DNA from: JBECKS01 sp964557005
GTDB taxonomy: Bacteria > Pseudomonadota > Gammaproteobacteria > Pseudomonadales > JBECKS01
Reading direction: 5' to 3'
NCBI GenBank assembly: GCA_964557005.1
Contig: CAZKYI010000006.1
Coordinates: forward strand, 62,001-126,000
Length of the DNA: 64,000 bases
In this document: in pieces, positions 1-8,543 of the stretch
Position numbering within the stretch: position 1 is the first letter of the stretch
How the letters are laid out: every line of letters starts with the position of its first letter
Program-made: the position numbers and the translations under genes
Notes under the pieces: model-generated
Told to the model about the DNA's origin: nothing
The model's input: only the letters and a program-made list of their open reading frames with translations
The model's database searches: none

Positions 1-664
1 TTGCTTGGGTCAGCACTGTGCCATCGAAGTCGGAATGCCGAGCCAGAATCCACAGGTCGAAGTAGTCTTTCATTCGGCTGTTGAGCATGCCGAGCTTAAT
101 CATCGCTTCCAGCTTTTCGGCGACTACGGTATAGCGAGGATAGACTCGTAGTTGTGGCTGCGGCATGCCATCAAGGATAGTTGGGTATTGCACGTTTTCT
201 GGCTCAGGCGTGACGGCATCGCCGAAGCCTATGTCGATTTGCACTGGGCAGCGTGCACTGTCGAGCAGGCCGAGCATCGTCACTCGGATACCTGCGTAAT
301 TGGCTTCCTTACGGATTTCAACCGCCTTCACCGAGTTGGCTTGAAACGCGATACCATCATCACTGGCAATCTGGCTGATCTCACGGAACAGCTTTTCGAG
401 ATGGGGGATTTCTGCGGAGCCAAAACCCAGCAAATCAACATCGTGCGTGGGGCGATGTGGCATGCCGAACCAGAGATTGAATACCAACGCACCCTTGAGC
501 AGGAACTGATTGCGCTGCTCAGAAATACTCAGGCGGTAGAGTATGCGCTCCAGCGCGTAGCGGGTGAGTAACAGGTTGAAATCGAGTTTTTCAGTGCGTG
601 CCTTGTTGAGCAGTCGGGCACGAACCGATGCGGCCTTATTATGTGGAGCGTTACGCTGGTTCAT
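1..664 (-). CDS. abiEii: AbiEii-type nucleotidyltransferase toxin (C-terminus beyond the left edge)
   Basis: Toxin half of a type IV abortive-infection toxin-antitoxin pair; AbiEii proteins are DNA polymerase beta-like nucleotidyltransferases that block growth. About 221 codons are visible. A KGALVF stretch near residues 57-62 is followed by HDVDLLG, with Asp75 and Asp77 as the expected metal ligands, and later KLEAMIKLG and MKDYFDLWIL, which match the downstream conserved motifs of the family. The ATG at 664 overlaps the antitoxin stop by four bases (ATGA), so translation is probably coupled. The frame runs off the window at position 1, so the end is not seen. The DNA is clearly more GC-rich than the his genes nearby, which fits recent acquisition. 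Assignment to the family is secure; activity in this host is inferred. Confidence 0.9.
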   Translation of the reverse strand, partial: MNQRNAPHNKAASVRARLLNKARTEKLDFNLLLTRYALERILYRLSISEQRNQFLLKGALVFNLWFGMPHRPTHDVDLLGFGSAEIPHLEKLFREISQIASDDGIAFQANSVKAVEIRKEANYAGIRVTMLGLLDSARCPVQIDIGFGDAVTPEPENVQYPTILDGMPQPQLRVYPRYTVVAEKLEAMIKLGMLNSRMKDYFDLWILARHSDFDGTVLTQA

Positions 665-1260
665 GACAGGCTTTCCAGATAGGGGCGCATCACGTTGGTC
701 ACACGGTCGATTTTGGCGTAGTACCATATCTCGTCGCTGGTTATACGTTTGGCACCCCATGCTTCACGCAGTGCTTCCAGTGCTACGTCAAGGCCAATTT
801 TGTTGCGGTACTTGAAGCAGTCAGCTACCGTTTTGGCGACACTGGTGACGCGGACGGTCACACCATCAACGACGTGCTCCTCGACACCTTCGGTCAGCGC
901 CGCGCCAGAGAAACGCACGAGGCGCAGCGGCGGATAGTCCAGCTTCGGCGTAGCGGCCTTGTTATCAATGGCCAGCCACACCTCGAACGGAGCTTGTGTT
1001 GTCAGGTCGTGAAATCGCAGCGCGGACAGCAGACAGACGACCCCTTTCGGCACGCGGCACGCGACTTCGGCCAGTGTGCCGTGAGCCGACACGGGGCGTG
1101 CTACGAGGCCGTACAGGCCGCGCCCGACGCGCTCCAGTTGTCCGCGCCGCACGGCTCGCGTCAGAGCCACCCGTGGGATGCCCAGCGGAGCCAGTGCGTT
1201 GGGACGCACCAGTCCCTCTGTGCGCACCAGTTCGAGCAGTTTGTCAGTGGTCGTTTCCAT
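661..1260 (-). CDS. abiEi: AbiEi-type transcriptional regulator and antitoxin
   Basis: Antitoxin of the type IV AbiE pair, 199 aa. The N-terminal 60 residues form a winged-helix region (LLELVRTEGLVR, then TRAVRRGQLERVGRGLYGL), which in AbiEi proteins binds the operon promoter. The C-terminal part has the typical TSVAKTVADCFKYRNKIG stretch. In known systems the antitoxin does not bind the toxin but represses transcription and neutralises its effect. I start at ATG 1260 (METTTDKLL) and not further upstream, because the extension covers a good promoter and the operator repeat. The stop overlaps the toxin start. GC-rich third positions contrast with the neighbouring core genes. Confidence 0.9.
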   Translation of the reverse strand: METTTDKLLELVRTEGLVRPNALAPLGIPRVALTRAVRRGQLERVGRGLYGLVARPVSAHGTLAEVACRVPKGVVCLLSALRFHDLTTQAPFEVWLAIDNKAATPKLDYPPLRLVRFSGAALTEGVEEHVVDGVTVRVTSVAKTVADCFKYRNKIGLDVALEALREAWGAKRITSDEIWYYAKIDRVTNVMRPYLESLS

Positions 1261-1266
1261 GCCTGC

Positions 1267-1319
1267 ACTATGTTCCAAAACATAGGTAGATGTCAATAAT
1301 AATTGATGAATTGGAACAT
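1267..1319 (-). promoter_or_regulatory. abiE promoter with AbiEi-type operator repeat
   Basis: On the minus strand a perfect -35 TTGACA (1296-1291) stands 18 bp before CATAGT (1272-1267). Nine-base inverted arms ATGTTCCAA (1270-1278) and TTGGAACAT (1311-1319) flank it, 32 bp apart; the inner arm overlaps the -10. AbiEi proteins are known to repress their own promoter through inverted repeats, so these are the likely operators. The -10 ends only six bases before the ATG at 1260, so the mRNA may be nearly leaderless. Confidence 0.6.
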
Positions 1320-1389
1320 TAATCATGACCCAGATGTACTTGGCATCTAAGCAGTCTAGGGGGAAGGGTCAATAAGGAGAGTAAAGAAG

Positions 1390-1465
<76 letters not shown>

Positions 1466-1575
1466 AATATGCTCTTAATTATTTGATTTTAAAGGCAATT
1501 TTGGCGCTATTGAGCGAGTGTGCGCAAAAGAGGCGGTATTAAACCCGTAAGCCGTAAGCGAGTCAAGGGAAATGC

Positions 1576-1845
1576 TTATTTGGCGGGGGCTACGTAGCCT
1601 TTGGGGCGCTCGTAATCGTCTCCTGCAAGGTACTTTTGCAACTGCTCATCGAGAAAGAGTTTGGTGGCAGGTTCCATCAGGTTGAGCTGGTTTTCGTTGA
1701 TGATCATGGTCTGGTGTGCAAGCCATTCCTGCCAGGCTTTTTTCGATACATGCTCAAAAATATCCAAACCTTTTGCGCCCGGGTAAGGCGGCTTTTCAAG
1801 CCCTTCGAGGGTTTGCTGATATTTCTTGCAAAAAACAGTTCTCAT
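1576..1845 (-). CDS. yggX: Fe(2+)-trafficking protein YggX
   Basis: Small cytosolic protein of 89 aa, the usual family length, thought to protect iron-sulfur clusters and take part in iron handling under oxidative stress. It opens MRTVFCKKY with the conserved Cys near the N-terminus, followed by GLEKPPYPG and WQEWLAHQTMIINE, all hallmarks of the family. Its ATG overlaps the mutY stop by four bases; mutY encodes an iron-sulfur glycosylase, and the mutY-yggX pairing is widely conserved. Downstream on the same strand lies tRNA-Phe. Confidence 0.97.
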   Translation of the reverse strand: MRTVFCKKYQQTLEGLEKPPYPGAKGLDIFEHVSKKAWQEWLAHQTMIINENQLNLMEPATKLFLDEQLQKYLAGDDYERPKGYVAPAK

Positions 1846-2912
1846 GGCGTTCTCTCTTGAAGTGGCAGGTGTTGAATGAGTTTTTTCACAGGCGCTGGCA
1901 AGCCAACTTTGTGTTCGTTGTTGTACCAGAGTGAAGCGGTTTGCGCGATTCTAGCAGGCTCGCGTTTGATGCGGCAAAGCAGAGGGCTGATGTTAAGCTG
2001 GTAGTGGGTGAAGATGTGTTTCACTTCGGGGAGCTCTTCCGTTTTTGCATTGATGGGGTATTGGCTGAGAAAGCGTTTGAGTTGAGTTTCATCATCGAAT
2101 TGGGGCAGGCTCCACAGCCCGCCCCAAATACCTGCGCTTGGGCGTTGTTGTAAATACACGCTGCCATCTGGTTTTTGCAGAATCAGCATGAAGCAATGTT
2201 TGATGGGCTTGATTTTTTTCGGTTTGGGTTTGGGAAAATCTTTCTGCGCTTTGCGTTCATAACACGCACACCGAGGTGCAAGCGGACAAATTTCGCATCG
2301 GGGTTTGCTACGTGTGCAGATGGTTGCGCCGAGATCCATCAGGCTCTGGTTGTAGGCTTTGGCATTTTCTTTGGGCAAATGCTGTTCGGCGAGTTGCCAA
2401 AGTTGCTGCTGCGCCTTGGTTTCTCCACTCCAGCCTTCTATGCAGTGAAAGCGGCAGAACACACGTTTTACATTGCCATCGAGAATCGGCGCTGCCTTGT
2501 TCATCGAAAGCGAAACAATCGCACCTGCGGTAGAACGACCAATGCCGGGTAGTGCCTGCAATGCTTCAAGCGTTTGCGGAAATTTCCCCTTGTATTGGTT
2601 GTGAATAATTTGCGCACATTGGTGCAAGTTTCGCGCGCGACTGTAATAACCCAGACCCGCCCATAAATGCAGCACTTCATCGACATGCGCTGTCGCTAAC
2701 GCTTCAATGGTCGGGAAACGTGATTTAAATTGTTGGTAATACGGAATCACAGTTTGCACTTGTGTTTGCTGCAACATGATTTCACTCAGCCAGGTGTGAT
2801 AGGGAGAATTATCTAGTTGCCACGGTAAATCCTTGCGGCCGTGTTGTTCATGCCACGCAATCACGGCTTCGCTGAAAGATGAAGATGTTGTTTTTCTCAC
2901 TACTTTTTTCAC
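1842..2912 (-). CDS. mutY: A/G-specific adenine glycosylase MutY
   Basis: Removes adenine mispaired with 8-oxoguanine or guanine in base-excision repair. The helix-hairpin-helix LPGIGRSTAGAI is followed by the catalytic-Asp region ILDGNVKRV, and the [4Fe-4S] ligands sit as C-x6-C-x2-C-x5-C (CTRSKPRCEICPLAPRC). The C-terminal third is the NUDIX-like domain that reads 8-oxoG. I place the start at GTG 2912 (356 aa, normal for MutY); GTG 2900 is the alternative, and no ATG lies nearby. The open frame continues upstream to 3290, but that part is antisense to hisB and does not look like MutY. The stop is coupled to yggX. Confidence 0.95.
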   Translation of the reverse strand: MKKVVRKTTSSSFSEAVIAWHEQHGRKDLPWQLDNSPYHTWLSEIMLQQTQVQTVIPYYQQFKSRFPTIEALATAHVDEVLHLWAGLGYYSRARNLHQCAQIIHNQYKGKFPQTLEALQALPGIGRSTAGAIVSLSMNKAAPILDGNVKRVFCRFHCIEGWSGETKAQQQLWQLAEQHLPKENAKAYNQSLMDLGATICTRSKPRCEICPLAPRCACYERKAQKDFPKPKPKKIKPIKHCFMLILQKPDGSVYLQQRPSAGIWGGLWSLPQFDDETQLKRFLSQYPINAKTEELPEVKHIFTHYQLNISPLLCRIKREPARIAQTASLWYNNEHKVGLPAPVKKLIQHLPLQERTP

Positions 2913-2939
2913 TAAATCGTGCTTTTCAGGGTGAATCGG

Positions 2940-2968
2940 TGGAGACTGGCGTGCGCTGGCATTATAAT
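2940..2968 (+). promoter_or_regulatory. Probable his operon promoter
   Basis: A consensus TATAAT at 2963-2968 lies 17 bp after TGGAGA (2940-2945, 4/6 to the -35 consensus) in the 99-bp gap between divergent mutY and hisB. It would give a leader of about 35 nt before the hisB ATG. No leader peptide with a histidine run is visible. Confidence 0.5.
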
Positions 2969-3011
2969 CATTTTTCCTTCCTTTTCCTTTGAACAAGAGT
3001 TGAATAAACGC

Positions 3012-3596
3012 ATGCGCAGCGCACAAGTCGAACGACATACTTCTGAAACACAAATTTCTGTCACAGTGAATCTGGACGGCAGCGGCAAGGCCAGTTTTGA
3101 TACCGGCCTGCCTTTTCTGGAGCACATGCTTGATCAGATTTGTCGTCATGGTTTGCTGGACATGGAAATTCATGCCAAAGGCGATTTGGAAATTGATGCG
3201 CATCACACCGTTGAAGATATTGGTATTACGCTTGGGCAGGCTGTGAAGCAGGCGATTGGCGATAAAAAAGGCATTCGCCGTTATGGTCATGCCTATGTGC
3301 CTTTAGATGAAGCGCTGTCGCGTGTGGTACTGGATTTTTCTGGTCGCCCGGGTTTGATTTATGACATTCCATTTACCAAAAAATCGGTGGGCAATTTCGA
3401 TGTGGAATTGTTCGGCGAATTTTTTCAGGGCTTCGTCAATCACGCGCATGTCACTTTGCACATTGATAATTTGCGTGGCAAGAATGCGCATCATCAGATT
3501 GAAACGGTGTTCAAGGCTTTTGGTCGTGCCTTGCGCATGGCGATAGAACACGATGAGCGTATGCAGGGTATTCCTTCCACCAAAGGCTCACTGTAG
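3012..3596 (+). CDS. hisB: Imidazoleglycerol-phosphate dehydratase HisB
   Basis: Catalyses the sixth step of histidine synthesis, imidazole glycerol phosphate to imidazole acetol phosphate. At 194 aa it is the monofunctional form, without the HisB-N phosphatase of enterobacteria. Two manganese-binding His clusters are present: DAHHTVEDIG, then NAHHQIE near the end, plus FLEHM and FVNHAHVT. Start chosen at ATG 3012 (MRSAQVERHTSETQ), which aligns with the family; the longer open frame starts inside the promoter. First gene of hisB-hisH-hisA-hisF. Confidence 0.97.
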   Translation: MRSAQVERHTSETQISVTVNLDGSGKASFDTGLPFLEHMLDQICRHGLLDMEIHAKGDLEIDAHHTVEDIGITLGQAVKQAIGDKKGIRRYGHAYVPLDEALSRVVLDFSGRPGLIYDIPFTKKSVGNFDVELFGEFFQGFVNHAHVTLHIDNLRGKNAHHQIETVFKAFGRALRMAIEHDERMQGIPSTKGSL

Positions 3597-3609
3597 TTTT
3601 TAATTTTTT

Positions 3610-4254
3610 ATGCCGAACACGATAGCCATTATTGATTATGGTATGGGGAATCTGCATTCCGTGAGCAAGGCGGTTGAAAAGGTTGCGCCTGATGCTTGCG
3701 TGCTGGTGACCGACGATGCGAAACAAATTCTTGCAGCCGACCGTGTGATTTTTCCAGGTGTGGGCGCGATTCGTGATTGCATGGCTGAAATCAAACGTCG
3801 CGGGCTGGATTCAGTGGTAACACAGGTGGCGCAATCCAAACCTCTGCTGGCAATCTGCGTGGGCATGCAGGCCTTGATGACTTTCAGTGAAGAAAACAAC
3901 GGCGTGGAGTGTCTGAATATTCTGTCGGGTGAAGTTAAATTATTTCAGGGCGAATCTTTTTCAGGTGCGCAGAAATTAAAAGTGCCGCATATGGGCTGGA
4001 ATAATCTGGAGCAAAAAATTTCACACCCGATGTTCAGGCAGATTGCGCAAAATGAACGCTGTTATTTTGTACACAGTTATTACATACACTGCGCTGACAA
4101 AAATCTGGTGGCCGCGCAAACAGTGTATGGTTTGCCGTTTGATTCGGTGCTGTGCAAGGACAATATTTTTGCAGTGCAATTTCACCCTGAAAAAAGTCAC
4201 AGAACGGGTTTGCAATTACTTAAAAATTTTTCGGAGTGGCAAGTTGCGTGTTAA
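3610..4254 (+). CDS. hisH: Imidazole glycerol phosphate synthase, glutaminase subunit HisH
   Basis: Class I glutamine amidotransferase subunit that hydrolyses glutamine and channels ammonia to HisF. The N-terminus IAIIDYGMGNLHSV, the nucleophile Cys in LLAICVGMQ, and the His-Glu pair in QFHPEKSH form the catalytic triad. At 214 aa it has normal length. It begins 13 bases after hisB and its stop overlaps the hisA GTG, so subunits of the HisHF complex and HisA are made from one message. Confidence 0.97.
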   Translation: MPNTIAIIDYGMGNLHSVSKAVEKVAPDACVLVTDDAKQILAADRVIFPGVGAIRDCMAEIKRRGLDSVVTQVAQSKPLLAICVGMQALMTFSEENNGVECLNILSGEVKLFQGESFSGAQKLKVPHMGWNNLEQKISHPMFRQIAQNERCYFVHSYYIHCADKNLVAAQTVYGLPFDSVLCKDNIFAVQFHPEKSHRTGLQLLKNFSEWQVAC

Positions 4255-4985
4255 TCATTCCTGCGATTGATTTAAAAGATGGCAAGTGCGTGCGTTTACG
4301 TCAGGGGCGCATGGAGGACGAAACCGTTTTTTCACACAAACCAGTCGATATGGCCAGACAATGGTTTGAACAAGGTGCAAGACGTTTGCATCTGGTCGAT
4401 TTGAATGGCGCTTTCGAAGGCAAGCCCGTGAATGGCGAGGTGGTTAAAGAGATTGCCGATGCCTATCCTGACAAGGAAATCCAGATTGGCGGTGGCATTC
4501 GTGATTTGCATACCATTCAATCGTACCTTGATGCAGGCGTGAATTTTGTGATTATCGGCACCAAGGCGGTGGAAGAACCTGAATTTGTGAAACAGGCGTG
4601 CGCACAATTTCCCGAGCATATTATTGTTGGAATCGATGCAAAGGACGGTTGGGTGGCGACTGATGGCTGGGCAAAAGTCAGCCAGGTACAGGCGGTAGAT
4701 TTGGCGAAACAGTTTCAGGGCTTTGGTGTGAGCGCGATTGTGTATACCGATATTAGTCGTGACGGCATGATGCAAGGCGTTAATGTTGAAGCGACACTCG
4801 CACTTGCAGAAGCGATTGATATTCCTGTGATTGCTTCAGGCGGCATTACCAATATGGACGATATTAGAAATTTATGTGCGGTGAGTGCGCGAGGTATTTC
4901 CGGTGCCATTACAGGGCGCGCGATTTACGAAGGCACGATTGATTTGGCAAAAGCGCAAGCATTGGCCGATGGAGTGCTTCCATGA
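4248..4985 (+). CDS. hisA: ProFAR isomerase HisA
   Basis: TIM-barrel Amadori isomerase that converts ProFAR to PRFAR, the substrate of HisHF. The start is taken as GTG 4248, giving MLIIPAIDLKDGKCVRLRQG and 245 aa, the standard family start; a GGAG lies 11 bases upstream at 4233-4236. An earlier GTG at 4236 would add four atypical residues. Catalytic Asp in PAIDLKDG and in the second half VYTDISRDG are visible, as are phosphate-binding IGGGIRD and ASGGI. It overlaps hisH by seven bases and hisF by four. Confidence 0.96.
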   Translation: MLIIPAIDLKDGKCVRLRQGRMEDETVFSHKPVDMARQWFEQGARRLHLVDLNGAFEGKPVNGEVVKEIADAYPDKEIQIGGGIRDLHTIQSYLDAGVNFVIIGTKAVEEPEFVKQACAQFPEHIIVGIDAKDGWVATDGWAKVSQVQAVDLAKQFQGFGVSAIVYTDISRDGMMQGVNVEATLALAEAIDIPVIASGGITNMDDIRNLCAVSARGISGAITGRAIYEGTIDLAKAQALADGVLP

Positions 4986-5755
4986 GTCTGGCCAAACGCA
5001 TTATTCCCTGCCTGGATGTGGACAAGGGGCGCGTAGTGAAAGGCGTGCAGTTTGTCGATATTAAAGATGCGGGTGATCCCGTCGAAGTGGCCAGACGCTA
5101 CAACGATGAAGGCGCTGATGAAATTACTTTTCTCGATATTACTGCCAGCCACGAAGGTCGAGATACCACCATTAAAACGGTCGAAAAGATGGCCAGCGAA
5201 GTGTTTATTCCGCTGACGGTTGGTGGTGGCATTCGCAAGGTAGAAGATATTCGCAATCTGCTCAATGCCGGTGCTGACAAAGTGAGCATCAACACTGCTG
5301 CGATTTTTGAACCAGAATTTGTGGCGCAAGCCAGCGAACGCTTTGGTTCACAATGTATTGTGGTTGCGATTGATGCGAAAAAAGTCAGCGGCGAAAACGC
5401 AACCAATCGCTGGGAAATTTTCACGCACGGTGGGCGCAAACCAACGGGTATTGATGCGATTGAGTGGGCAGTGAAAATGACAGGTTTTGGCGCAGGTGAA
5501 ATTTTGTTAACCAGTATGGACAGAGACGGCACCAAAATCGGTTTTGATCTTGAATTGACCAAAGCCATTAGCGAAGCGGTGAATGTACCGATTATTGCTT
5601 CAGGGGGTGTGGGTAATCTGCAACATCTGGCCGATGGTGTTTTGAAGGGCGGTGCTGATGCAGTTTTGGCCGCCAGTATTTTTCACTTTGGCGAATACAC
5701 TATTGGTGAAGCAAAACAGTTTATGAGTAAACAGGGCATTGAAATGCGCTTGTAG
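4982..5755 (+). CDS. hisF: Imidazole glycerol phosphate synthase, cyclase subunit HisF
   Basis: TIM-barrel cyclase of 257 aa that uses ammonia from HisH to make imidazole glycerol phosphate and AICAR. The general acid-base Asp of CLDVDKGRVVKG near residue 11 and the second catalytic Asp in VVAIDAKK near residue 130 are present, with TVGGGIR and ASGGVG phosphate-binding loops. Its ATG overlaps the hisA stop (ATGA). It ends the his gene group; the next gene starts 22 bases later on the same strand and may be partly co-transcribed. Confidence 0.97.
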   Translation: MSLAKRIIPCLDVDKGRVVKGVQFVDIKDAGDPVEVARRYNDEGADEITFLDITASHEGRDTTIKTVEKMASEVFIPLTVGGGIRKVEDIRNLLNAGADKVSINTAAIFEPEFVAQASERFGSQCIVVAIDAKKVSGENATNRWEIFTHGGRKPTGIDAIEWAVKMTGFGAGEILLTSMDRDGTKIGFDLELTKAISEAVNVPIIASGGVGNLQHLADGVLKGGADAVLAASIFHFGEYTIGEAKQFMSKQGIEMRL

Positions 5756-5777
5756 CATTTGAAACAGGGAGGAGCAT

Positions 5778-8543
5778 GTGAACTCACACAGTTGGTCAGT
5801 ATGTTATGACACAACAAGGAAGCTTCTGCTTATCCTGAGCGCTATTTTGTTTTTATTTTTTTCAGGTTTGTATACTTTCGCGCATGCAGGGAATTTAATT
5901 GTTATCTCTAAAGATCAGTATCAAACCGACATTACCCATGCGTTTCACTATCTTGAAGACAAGCACAAGCAGCTTGATTTTGATCAGATAAAACAGCTCC
6001 CTGATTCACAGTGGCAAGCACTGGGTACTCAAGGAGTTGATTGGGGTTTTGTCGATTCAAGCTTCTGGTATCACAGCGTATTACTCAATGATACTGATAG
6101 TTATCAGGAAAAAATCATTGCGATACCTTTTCCCTTGCTCGATGAACTGGATGTTTATGTGCTTCGTGCCAATGGAGAAATGGAAACATTCTTGTTGGGC
6201 GATTTACGCCCGTTTTCTGCGCGAAGGTACCAGCATAGAGATTTTGTTTTTGAACTATCTTTAGCGCCGCAAGAAAGCGTAGCGCTGTATTTCCGGATGT
6301 TTGCCAGTGATGGGCACAGCCTGAAAATATTTCTCTATGAGCCAAGCGCCTTTGTGGTAGAAGACCAGAAGCTGCTGATTATTTTCGGCCTGTATTTTGG
6401 TGTGATGCTGATTATGATGGCCTATAACACCTTTATTTTTGGAGTGACCAAGGAAAAGAGTTATCTGTATTTTATTTTGCTGATTGCATCAATGACCTTG
6501 TTTTCTGCGATTCAGAAAGGGTTTAGTCCACAGTATTTTTGGCCTGATGCTACGGTTTGGAACAATCTTTCCGATCCGTTTTCTATTTTAATCAGTGTCG
6601 GGTTTTCCTTTCTGTTTACGCGAGAAATTCTTTCAATCAAAACCCGTTCAATAATACTCGACAGAGTATTTCAGCTCAGCGCAGCCATCAGTTTTTCAAG
6701 TGTGTTGGTGATATTTTTTATTCCAACCAGTTATGCCATTTTTATGGGAATGATTTTTGCTGTGTCGGGTTGTCTCATGTGTCTTGGTGTGGCCTGCATG
6801 CTGATTTTGCAAGGCGATAACATTGCACGCTACTATTTTGTCAGTTTTGCTTTTTTATTGATTGCTGCAATGCTCACGATTGCGGTTTCTTTTGGTGTTA
6901 TCGATGCCAATATCTTTAGTCAGAATGTTTTTATTCTGGGGCATGTGATTCACGTCACCATTTTATCGCTGGTGCTTGCGAATGAAATTAGCCAGAGCCG
7001 TATCAGGGCGGTTAAGGCGATTACCGAAAATGATGCAAAAAGTGAATTTCTGGCGCGTATGAGTCACGAAATTCGCACACCCATGAACGGTATTCTGGGA
7101 ATGTCCCAGTTGATGAAAGATACCGAACTGACCACTACACAGCGCCATTACAACGAAGTGATTTATTCCTCAGGGCAATACCTGCTCACCATGATTAATG
7201 ACATTCTTGATTATTCCAAAATCGTGGCAGGCAAAATGGAACTGGAAGCGGTGCCATTTGATTTGGGCAAGTTGATTGAAAATACTGCTGCCTTGTTTGT
7301 ATCACGCGCCTATGAAAAAAATATTGAGTTAATTTGTGTGCTTCATCAAAAAGTACCACGCGTGGTGGTGGGTGATCCGATTCGTCTGGAACAGGTGTTG
7401 CTCAATTTGCTGGGCAATGCCATTAAATTTACAGATAAAGGTTATGTGACCTTAACAGTTGATTTAAGCAGGAAAGAAAAACATCAACTGGAATTTGTGG
7501 TTAAGGATACGGGGATTGGTATCACCCTTGAGCAACAACGCAGCCTGTTCGATTCGTTTTCTCAAGCAGATGTTTCCACACAACGAAAATATGGTGGAAC
7601 TGGCCTGGGGCTTTCTATTAGTCAGCAACTGGTGCGTTTAATGGGCAGTGAGATTCAGGTGGAAAGCCAGCCCGGCAAAGGTTCGCGTTTTTATTTTTCT
7701 GCCAATTTCGGATTTAAGGAAGGTGATGTGCAGTCAGTTTCTTTTGCTGCTGCCCATGTATCTGTACATTTGCTGGTGGTAGACCCTGTGTTGAGTATTC
7801 AGTATCAGCGTTTGTTCAGTGCAGCCAAACTCAAATATAAAGTGTATGACGAGCCAGAAGAGTTCTTTCGTGCAGTGGCAAAAGTGAGTGATACCGATGT
7901 GGGTAAAACCCTGTTGGTGGTGGATAGTTCGGGTGTGGAAAAAAATCGGCAAGCTTTAAGTGAAGGTTTGCTGGCACTTGATAAATCATTTCAGTTTTTG
8001 TGGGTGTGCCATGCAAGGTTGATGGATAAATTCAAAGCAGAATTAAGCAGGCAGAAAGTGCATTTCGTACAGAAGCCCTGGTGTAGTTCGACGATTATTT
8101 CTGCATTGCGCAGCCTGGAGATTTTTGAGGTTGGCAAAGATGATTATGACAACGCGCTGCTTAATCGGGAGCAAAAAATTCTGGATATTCTGGTCGCGGA
8201 AGATAATCCAACCAATCAATTAGTAATCTGTGGTTTGATAGAAAAACTTGGTCATGTTCCACATGTTGCCGAGCAAGGTAAAGAAGTGCTGGCTATACTT
8301 GAGCAAGGCAAAAAAATTGATTTGATTCTGATGGATTGTGAAATGCCACAACTCAATGGCTGGGATACAACGGTGAAAATCCGTCAATCCAATGAAGCGT
8401 ATCGTGATGTTCCAGTGATTGCACTGACGGGTCATGCGGTTCAGGACAGCATTGACCGTTGCTTCCAAAGCGGTATGAATGATTACCTGTTCAAGCCCAT
8501 CGATTTGCGCCAGTTACGCGACAAGCTGGTGCGCTTTCAATAA
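5778..8543 (+). CDS. Hybrid sensor histidine kinase with 7TMR-DISM input and receiver domain
   Basis: A 921-aa membrane sensor. An N-terminal signal or first membrane segment is followed by a periplasmic 7TMR-DISM extracellular type region (about 45-190), seven hydrophobic segments (about 195-405), and a HisKA domain with MSHEIRTPMNG, phosphorylated His430. The ATPase domain shows NLLGNAIKF, DTGIGIT and GGTGLGLSIS. A degenerate receiver-like block (about 660-780) comes before a full receiver with acidic AEDN, phospho-acceptor Asp853 in LILMDCEMPQ, and the conserved Lys in LFKPID. Start is GTG 5778, three bases after AGGGAGGAG; the ATG one frame off is followed at once by a stop. The ligand is unknown; DISM domains often sense carbohydrates. 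No response regulator is adjacent. Confidence 0.9.
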   Translation: MNSHSWSVCYDTTRKLLLILSAILFLFFSGLYTFAHAGNLIVISKDQYQTDITHAFHYLEDKHKQLDFDQIKQLPDSQWQALGTQGVDWGFVDSSFWYHSVLLNDTDSYQEKIIAIPFPLLDELDVYVLRANGEMETFLLGDLRPFSARRYQHRDFVFELSLAPQESVALYFRMFASDGHSLKIFLYEPSAFVVEDQKLLIIFGLYFGVMLIMMAYNTFIFGVTKEKSYLYFILLIASMTLFSAIQKGFSPQYFWPDATVWNNLSDPFSILISVGFSFLFTREILSIKTRSIILDRVFQLSAAISFSSVLVIFFIPTSYAIFMGMIFAVSGCLMCLGVACMLILQGDNIARYYFVSFAFLLIAAMLTIAVSFGVIDANIFSQNVFILGHVIHVTILSLVLANEISQSRIRAVKAITENDAKSEFLARMSHEIRTPMNGILGMSQLMKDTELTTTQRHYNEVIYSSGQYLLTMINDILDYSKIVAGKMELEAVPFDLGKLIENTAALFVSRAYEKNIELICVLHQKVPRVVVGDPIRLEQVLLNLLGNAIKFTDKGYVTLTVDLSRKEKHQLEFVVKDTGIGITLEQQRSLFDSFSQADVSTQRKYGGTGLGLSISQQLVRLMGSEIQVESQPGKGSRFYFSANFGFKEGDVQSVSFAAAHVSVHLLVVDPVLSIQYQRLFSAAKLKYKVYDEPEEFFRAVAKVSDTDVGKTLLVVDSSGVEKNRQALSEGLLALDKSFQFLWVCHARLMDKFKAELSRQKVHFVQKPWCSSTIISALRSLEIFEVGKDDYDNALLNREQKILDILVAEDNPTNQLVICGLIEKLGHVPHVAEQGKEVLAILEQGKKIDLILMDCEMPQLNGWDTTVKIRQSNEAYRDVPVIALTGHAVQDSIDRCFQSGMNDYLFKPIDLRQLRDKLVRFQ

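Noticed and set aside
152..571. Plus-strand frame of 139 codons opposite abiEii
   Set aside because: It is the antisense of a well-conserved nucleotidyltransferase gene and shows no family features.
874..1299. Plus-strand frame of 141 codons opposite abiEi
   Set aside because: High GC makes long antisense frames likely; the minus strand carries a clear AbiEi protein.
2913..3290. N-terminal extension of mutY through hisB
   Set aside because: It is antisense to hisB, crosses the his promoter and does not resemble MutY.
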